64,000 nucleotides of DNA from contig NZ_CP012552.1 in the NCBI RefSeq assembly GCF_004803855.2, positions 1,116,001 through 1,180,000 on the forward strand, given 5' to 3'. The notes under the pieces are model-generated. The model searched no databases, had not been told where the DNA came from, and saw only the letters and a program-made list of their open reading frames with translations. Made by a program: the position numbers and the translations under genes. The stretch's first letter is position 1; the number at the start of each line of letters is the position of its first letter. Of this stretch, positions 59,997 to 64,000 are shown one piece after another. This stretch comes from Campylobacter sp. RM16192 (lineage in GTDB: Bacteria; Campylobacterota; Campylobacteria; Campylobacterales; Campylobacteraceae).

Positions 59997-60752
59997 CTAT
60001 CTCCATTCGTAGTCATCTTCGTAGTTTTTTTCTGTTTGTTGTTTAGGTGGCTTAAAAGCTTCTTGATTTCTGCTCCAATTTCTCATAGTGGCTTGCCAAT
60101 CTTTCATAGGCGATCTGCCTATCATCCAGCCTTTAGCTTCATAGTAGTCATAAAAGCTTTCACAATCTACGTTTAATTTTTTTTCTTGCTTGTAAGAAAT
60201 TAAATCTTCTAGTGTAGGTTTTATGAATTTCTTTTTAGGGGTTAATTTCTCATCAGAATTTTTTTCTTCGCAAATTTCAATTTGCGGATTTTCTTTTTTA
60301 TATATTTTTTCTTTACTCTTATCTCTTATCTCTGTCGTCACGTTTTCGTCACAGCTTGTCACATTAGCGTCACATGTGACGTTTTCTATTTCTTTTCTCT
60401 TAGCTCTTAATCTTCTCATTCTCTCGGTGCTATCGGCTTCGGAACCTATTAGTGTTAAAACTTGTCTTAAAGAAAACTTATTCTCAAACTGTTCCATTAA
60501 GCCTTGTGATGTAAGAAAATTTAATACAACTTTTATGTTAGTTTCATCCTCGTCAATTATCAAACTTAACTCGGCTTCAAATGTCGGCTCTATGCCCTCA
60601 TAAGTTAAAATTCCATCCGTTTCAAGCGATAAAAGCATAAGCTCAAGATAAATCAACGTGTAGGTATCTCCACCAGCTATACGTCTTAATTTTTTAATTC
60701 TCGGGTCTTTAAAGAAGTCTTTTTGTAGTTTTAACCAGTAGTATTTTTTCAT
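59997..60752 (-). CDS. Phage replisome organiser
   Basis: About 251 aa from ATG 60752. The N-terminal domain (YYWLKLQKDFFKDPRIKKLR, YTLIYLELMLLSLETDGIL) is the phage replisome organiser family, a winged helix that binds the origin. The middle is polar with Cys (VTCDANVTSCDENVTTE), and the C-terminal region (YDYYEAKGWMIGRSPMKDWQ) is like the helicase-loader-binding end of phage O-type proteins. It recruits the split DnaB encoded just downstream. Confidence 0.85.
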   Translation of the reverse strand: MKKYYWLKLQKDFFKDPRIKKLRRIAGGDTYTLIYLELMLLSLETDGILTYEGIEPTFEAELSLIIDEDETNIKVVLNFLTSQGLMEQFENKFSLRQVLTLIGSEADSTERMRRLRAKRKEIENVTCDANVTSCDENVTTEIRDKSKEKIYKKENPQIEICEEKNSDEKLTPKKKFIKPTLEDLISYKQEKKLNVDCESFYDYYEAKGWMIGRSPMKDWQATMRNWSRNQEAFKPPKQQTEKNYEDDYEWR

Positions 60753-60755
60753 CAC

Positions 60756-60842
60756 TCACCCCCTGAATTTAAAATATGAAATAATCTCAAAAATCAAATA
60801 GCCTATTAAAAAGCAAGTTATAAATATTGTGAAGTTAGGCAT
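60756..60842 (-). CDS. 28-aa membrane peptide
   Basis: 28 aa. It starts in a TAATG overlap with the upstream gene and ends 3 bp before the replisome-organiser ATG: MPNFTIFITCFLIGYLIFEI and a short basic end. A full membrane helix in a gap that fits exactly. Possibly real; too short for homology. Confidence 0.5.
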   Translation of the reverse strand: MPNFTIFITCFLIGYLIFEIISYFKFRG

Positions 60843-61111
60843 TAGGCTACCCTCTCAACAGCTTTTAAAACTTGCGTGTCTTTATTCGAATATTTGTCTT
60901 TTTTAACTCCACAAACTCTCAAATAACCCTCTCCTAAAAGCTCATTAACACGACCGCAGATGCCACACTCTTTTAAGTGATACCAGCGTGCTATCTCTTG
61001 CCTAGTAGCTCCGTTTGGATGTTGTTTAAACAGCTCGTAAATTTCTTTACGTTTGCCACTTAAAAAAGGCTTTATTTCTCGGTATGCTTTTCTTGATGTT
61101 TCAGCTATCAT
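60842..61111 (-). CDS. Small winged-helix phage protein (89 aa)
   Basis: 89 aa. KEIYELFKQHPNGATRQEIARWYHL and CGICGRVNELLGEGYLRVCG form a winged helix of the kind used in phage Ori-binding or excision control; the four Cys (ECGIC, RVCG) are probably not a zinc site. It is the first gene of the early leftward cluster after the methyltransferase. The 99 bp upstream hold no gene but contain an inverted repeat. Confidence 0.6.
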   Translation of the reverse strand: MIAETSRKAYREIKPFLSGKRKEIYELFKQHPNGATRQEIARWYHLKECGICGRVNELLGEGYLRVCGVKKDKYSNKDTQVLKAVERVA

Positions 61112-61141
61112 TTTGTACCTCTTGTTATATTCACTCTAAAA

Positions 61142-61190
61142 GCTCCTTTTGGCAAAATAGAAGTCCTCACAAAAATTCACCGAAAGGAGC
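61142..61190. repeat. Inverted repeat containing ribosome-site-like arms
   Basis: GCTCCTTTTGG (61142-61152) and CCGAAAGGAGC (61180-61190): 11-bp arms with one mismatch around a 27-base loop, in the gap between the winged-helix gene and the methyltransferase. It could be a terminator or an RNA control hairpin. Confidence 0.45.
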
Positions 61191-61210
61191 CGTTACAATG
61201 AATTTGACAT

Positions 61211-62284
61211 TCATACAAGCCCTTTAACGGCAGATGAAACCTGCCTAACTATCATCTCGACCACATTAACGCTCATAGCATTACCCGCCTGCTTATATGC
61301 TTGTGTATCGCTTACAACTATTTTAAAGCTATCTGGAAATCCTTGAAGCCTGAAACACTCTCTAGGCGTTAGTTTTCGTATGCAAAAATCTTGTGTTTTT
61401 TCTAGTATTTTTGGCGTTCTTTGCCCGCCTTGTGATGTCGTAAGCGTAGGAGATAATCCGCTATCCGCATAAACTCTTTTGTTACTATCATTGCCTTTTA
61501 TATCAAGAACGCCCACAACTTTTATTTTAATTTCGTTTGCGCATACAAAATTATCCGTCCTTCTACTTCCTGCGGTAGACATTATGCAATTAGCCGTATC
61601 TTTGCGGTTTTTAACCGTAAAGCTTCCTTGAAAGCCGTTATCCTTTTTCTTAAAGCCTTGAATGGTTTTTTCGCTTAACACATATTTATGATCCGTGTTA
61701 GTTTCAAGCATATCGCCCAAATTTAGCCTCAATGGCTGTTTCGGTGCGTAAGCAAACGCGTAATACGCCTTGTTATCTAAAAAGCCGGTTATATAAATTC
61801 TCTCTCTGTTTTGAGGGATGCCGTAGTTTTTAGTATTAACCACTTCGGCATGGCAAGAGTAACCCAAATTTCTAAAAACTTCCAAAAACTCTTTTAAGGT
61901 TCTACCGCCTCTATCGCTTAGCATTCCTTTTACGTTTTCATAAATAAATACCTTAGGCATACACTCGCTTATAATTCGGTAGTATTGCCAAATCAAAGAG
62001 CCTCGCTTACCGCTTATGCCTTGTCTAAGTCCTGCAATGCTAAAGTCTTGACAAGGGCTGCCGCCTATTAAAATATCAACTTTACCTAGATAGGGTTTTG
62101 CGTCAAGATCGTTAATGTCTTGATAAAAATTAGCCTCGTCTATCTCGTGATTGGCTAAGTAGCTTTGTCGTGCAAATTTATCTATCTCACAAGCGAATAC
62201 TGTTTTAAAGCCTCCTGCTCCATAGATGTTTTTTACTGCAAACTCGGGAGCGCCTATGCCGCTAAAGATGGTTGCAACTTTCAT
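61211..62284 (-). CDS. Orphan C5-cytosine DNA methyltransferase
   Basis: 357 aa. Motif I FSGIGAPEFA, motif IV GGSPCQDFSIAG with the catalytic Cys, motif VI FIYENVKGML, motif VIII NTKNYGIPQNRERIYI, motif IX RKLTPRECFRLQGFPDSF and motif X QAGNAMSVNV are all present. The target-recognition region is at about 210-290. No restriction enzyme is nearby, so it probably protects phage DNA or marks it for timing. Confidence 0.93.
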   Translation of the reverse strand: MKVATIFSGIGAPEFAVKNIYGAGGFKTVFACEIDKFARQSYLANHEIDEANFYQDINDLDAKPYLGKVDILIGGSPCQDFSIAGLRQGISGKRGSLIWQYYRIISECMPKVFIYENVKGMLSDRGGRTLKEFLEVFRNLGYSCHAEVVNTKNYGIPQNRERIYITGFLDNKAYYAFAYAPKQPLRLNLGDMLETNTDHKYVLSEKTIQGFKKKDNGFQGSFTVKNRKDTANCIMSTAGSRRTDNFVCANEIKIKVVGVLDIKGNDSNKRVYADSGLSPTLTTSQGGQRTPKILEKTQDFCIRKLTPRECFRLQGFPDSFKIVVSDTQAYKQAGNAMSVNVVEMIVRQVSSAVKGLV

Positions 62285-62485
62285 CTACTCTCCTTTGAGT
62301 TTTTGCTGCTCTTCAAGCCATTTTCTAATGTTTCTCCACGCCTCCACAGGAATTCCATCATTATCTTGAATGAGATATTTTTTTTCATCTGATGGACGCT
62401 TTTTGCTGTTCTTTGCAAGCAAATGCTTAGTCCAACTTTTGCTAAAGTATTTCCATAAAATTAACTGTAATTCTTTATAAGTCAT
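62285..62485 (-). CDS. Small early phage protein (66 aa), first gene left of the repressor
   Basis: 66 aa from ATG 62485. Helical with a basic middle (WTKHLLAKNSKKRPSDEKKY) and a C-terminal amphipathic helix (EAWRNIRKWLEEQQKLKGE). Expressed from the divergent operator region, where a Cro-like protein is expected. I see no clear HTH, so Cro identity is only a positional guess. Confidence 0.55.
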   Translation of the reverse strand: MTYKELQLILWKYFSKSWTKHLLAKNSKKRPSDEKKYLIQDNDGIPVEAWRNIRKWLEEQQKLKGE

Positions 62486-62490
62486 GGCAT

Positions 62491-62591
62491 AAGTGTATAT
62501 TAAGAACACTTAAAAAGATATTAAAAAGTGTTTTTATAGAACATATTTTTTTAGAGCTGTTTTGTTATAATAGTGCTTGCATAGAACACTT
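62491..62591. promoter_or_regulatory. Three 21-bp operators between repressor and early genes
   Basis: Imperfect dyads AAGTGTATATTAAGAACACTT (62491), AAGTGTTTTTATAGAACATAT (62526) and TAGTGCTTGCATAGAACACTT (62571), pattern AAGTGTnnnnnnnnGAACACTT. TATAAT at 62566-62571 is the likely -10 of the repressor gene and abuts the third operator, as expected for autoregulation. A further half-site ATAGAACAT lies after the repressor at 63319. Confidence 0.75.
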
Positions 62592-62610
62592 TTTACAAAA
62601 GGAGCTAACT

Positions 62611-63285
62611 ATGGCTAAGATTTTTAACTACAAAAGACTCAAGGAGCTAATGAGGGAAAAGAAGATTCAACAAAAACATATTATGTTTTATTTGGCAGAG
62701 AAAGGGGTCATATACTCCGATGATGGCATTAAAAATTGGTTCAGAACCGATGAAACTCAAAGAAGAGATCCTGAAATGAACACAATAAAACTTCTTGCAG
62801 AATTTTTTATGGTTAGCATAGATGAGCTAATAATAGGTTCTTGGGCTGAAAACATCTTTCCTTTACGACAAATACCGATAGTCGGCTCTGCTAGTTGTGG
62901 CATACCCGAAAATAATGCTCTCCAAGAAGCAAATAAATATACTTATTGTAATGAGCAAGACTGGAATGAAGAAGTGTATGCGGTTATTGCCAATGGTGAT
63001 AGTATGGCGCCAACTATTGAAGAAGGCGATGAAGTGATGTGTGATCCTAGAGCAGAAATATTAGATGGCGATATAGTTCATTATGAGATAAACGGTGAGT
63101 GTGCAATAAAAACATACAAAATAGATTCAAAAAATAAAAAAATATTATTTATACCAATAAACAAAAGCTTTAAAACCAAAGAATTTGATGAGAATACAAA
63201 TATCAGAATGGTAAAAGTAATGGATGTTAGAAAATCACTCAAAAATAACAGAAAAGAAAGATTGAGAGCATTGGGCTTTAAATAG
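62611..63285 (+). CDS. Phage repressor with S24/LexA-like autocleavage domain
   Basis: 224 aa. N-terminal HTH-like part (RLKELMREKKIQQKHIMFYL; SDDGIKNWFRTD) and C-terminal S24 domain with the Cys-Gly cleavage site VGSASCGIP, catalytic Ser in NGDSMAPTI and catalytic Lys in CAIKTY. It maintains lysogeny and is inactivated after DNA damage. A strong AAAAGGAG site precedes the ATG. Confidence 0.92.
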   Translation: MAKIFNYKRLKELMREKKIQQKHIMFYLAEKGVIYSDDGIKNWFRTDETQRRDPEMNTIKLLAEFFMVSIDELIIGSWAENIFPLRQIPIVGSASCGIPENNALQEANKYTYCNEQDWNEEVYAVIANGDSMAPTIEEGDEVMCDPRAEILDGDIVHYEINGECAIKTYKIDSKNKKILFIPINKSFKTKEFDENTNIRMVKVMDVRKSLKNNRKERLRALGFK

Positions 63286-63491
63286 CTAGCTACTCCATAT
63301 TCAAAGAGGATTCAGGGAATTTATAGAACATTTTGCTGAAATTTGGTAAAATTTCAATATAAAACAGTAAATTTTTGATACAATTTCAAAATTTTTATAA
63401 TTTATTTCTTTATAATGAGTGTTTTTTGGACACAAAATGTCTCAAAAAATTTAATATAGTTTTATTAATTTTTATCGAAAGGAGCAAAAAA

Positions 63492-63947
63492 ATGAAAGCG
63501 ATGGATGTGGCAGCACGCATTATAAACCGTTGTATTGATATGAATAATCCTATTAGTAATTTAAAGCTCCAAAAGATTTTATATTTTATCAATATGCACT
63601 ACCTTGTTAATAGGCAAAAACACCTAATAGATGGGGAGCTTTTTGAAGCGTGGCAGTATGGACCAGTCATAGAGGAGGTTTATAACAAATATGCTGTTTT
63701 TGTGGCTAACCCAATAAAAGTGAGGGATATTAGGGCAAACATCGAGCATTTCCCACAAGATGACGCTAATATGCTTTATAATTTTATAGACAAGGCAGCC
63801 AATGTTCCATCTTGGCAATTAGTCGAATTTAGTCACGCTAGAGGCGGCGCCTGGGATAGAGTGTATAGAGATGGGGTGGGGGCTCACGAGATAATCCCTA
63901 ATGTGTTTATTGAAGAGGAAGCACGTAGCATTAGAGAGAGGCAATGA
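63492..63947 (+). CDS. Panacea-domain protein (SocA-like antitoxin family)
   Basis: 151 aa from ATG 63492 (AAAGGAG upstream; a longer upstream reading has no ribosome site). Core ISNLKLQKILYFINMHYLV, LFEAWQYGPVIEEVYNKYAVF and FSHARGGAWDRVYRDG are the DUF4065/Panacea signature. Panacea proteins neutralise varied fused or adjacent toxins. The next gene begins in an ATGA overlap and could be the toxin. The 206 bp upstream are AT-rich with no gene. Confidence 0.85.
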   Translation: MKAMDVAARIINRCIDMNNPISNLKLQKILYFINMHYLVNRQKHLIDGELFEAWQYGPVIEEVYNKYAVFVANPIKVRDIRANIEHFPQDDANMLYNFIDKAANVPSWQLVEFSHARGGAWDRVYRDGVGAHEIIPNVFIEEEARSIRERQ

Positions 63948-64000
63948 ATAACTCTGATAAAGGAATAGACCTCTCTCGTTTTCTAGCTGAAAACAACGAA
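63944..64000 (+). CDS. Start of a gene coupled to the Panacea gene (partial)
   Basis: ATG 63944 overlaps the Panacea stop (ATGA). Only 19 codons are visible: MNNSDKGIDLSRFLAENNE. No family can be told; by position it is the candidate toxin. Confidence 0.55.
   Translation, partial: MNNSDKGIDLSRFLAENNE

Larger units (their letters stand above)
37732..64000. mobile_element. Prophage, left part (right end outside window)
   Basis: From the tRNA to the window end nearly every gene is phage-type: terminase, portal, scaffold, capsid, tail-fibre, holin, replication, S24 repressor. The long operon is on the minus strand, with plus-strand regulator and cargo genes inserted. Structural genes use many ATGA overlaps. 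Morphology is best matched by a short-tailed phage: P22-type portal and no tape-measure, sheath or tail-tube gene. The integrase and attR must lie beyond 64000. Confidence 0.88.

Noticed and set aside
61191-61226. Tiny plus-strand ORF with a good ribosome site before the methyltransferase end
   Set aside because: Nine codons only and overlapping the methyltransferase; probably a by-product of the inverted repeat.

Overview
The window is chromosomal DNA of an AT-rich epsilonproteobacterium, almost certainly a Campylobacter outside the jejuni/coli group. The basis is the AAATTT-rich sequence style and several characteristic neighbourhoods: purU-cca-CiaD-like-TPR-like-leuB-leuD, flgG/flgG2 beside rpoD, periplasmic type II asparaginase, DUF1104-like proteins and a Campylobacter-type RpoD. 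The species cannot be fixed from sequence alone.

Region by region. Positions 1-7.7 kb hold housekeeping and envelope genes: a MidA-like methyltransferase, argD, a TRIC channel, a two-component system downstream of two small secreted paralogues, an M23 peptidase and a SYLF protein. Positions 7.9-15.8 kb are one tight plus-strand operon: a Fur-family regulator, two P1B-type ATPases, a Cys-less HMA-like protein with an HxxPGRxRxR motif, a membrane-anchored ferritin-like protein, four small Gly-rich or membrane proteins and a ModD homologue. This closely resembles the fez operons that build ferrosomes (membrane-bounded iron-storage organelles), and it is the most interesting non-phage system here. 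Positions 15.8-31.7 kb are mostly minus-strand core genes (glyS, a nuclease, trmL, purU, cca, leuB/leuD, a Crp/Fnr regulator facing a SLAC1 channel, ansB, flgG genes), followed by rpoD. Positions 31.9-34.9 kb are a decaying iron/haem-type ABC importer. Its binding protein is frameshifted and its permease is replaced by a deleted IS21 remnant, but its ATPase is intact. ppk2, dsbD and a tRNA follow.

From the tRNA at 37.7 kb to the window end lies a prophage that is cut by the window edge. It has a short-tailed (P22-like) head module. Read leftwards from the right it runs: a Panacea gene and an S24 repressor (plus strand), an orphan C5 methyltransferase, a replisome organiser with a split DnaB-type helicase, a VRR-NUC nuclease, terminases, a portal, a scaffold-like protein, large internal/ejection-type proteins, a DUF5309 capsid protein, tail-fibre and BspA-type leucine-rich proteins, a lysis region with holin and lipoproteins, and an unknown gene beside the tRNA. 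Three plus-strand inserts interrupt the structural operon: a lipoprotein, a secreted protein with a small membrane protein, and a divergent HTH/Rha pair with four 15-bp operators that recalls the P22 immI region. The integrase and right end are not in the window.
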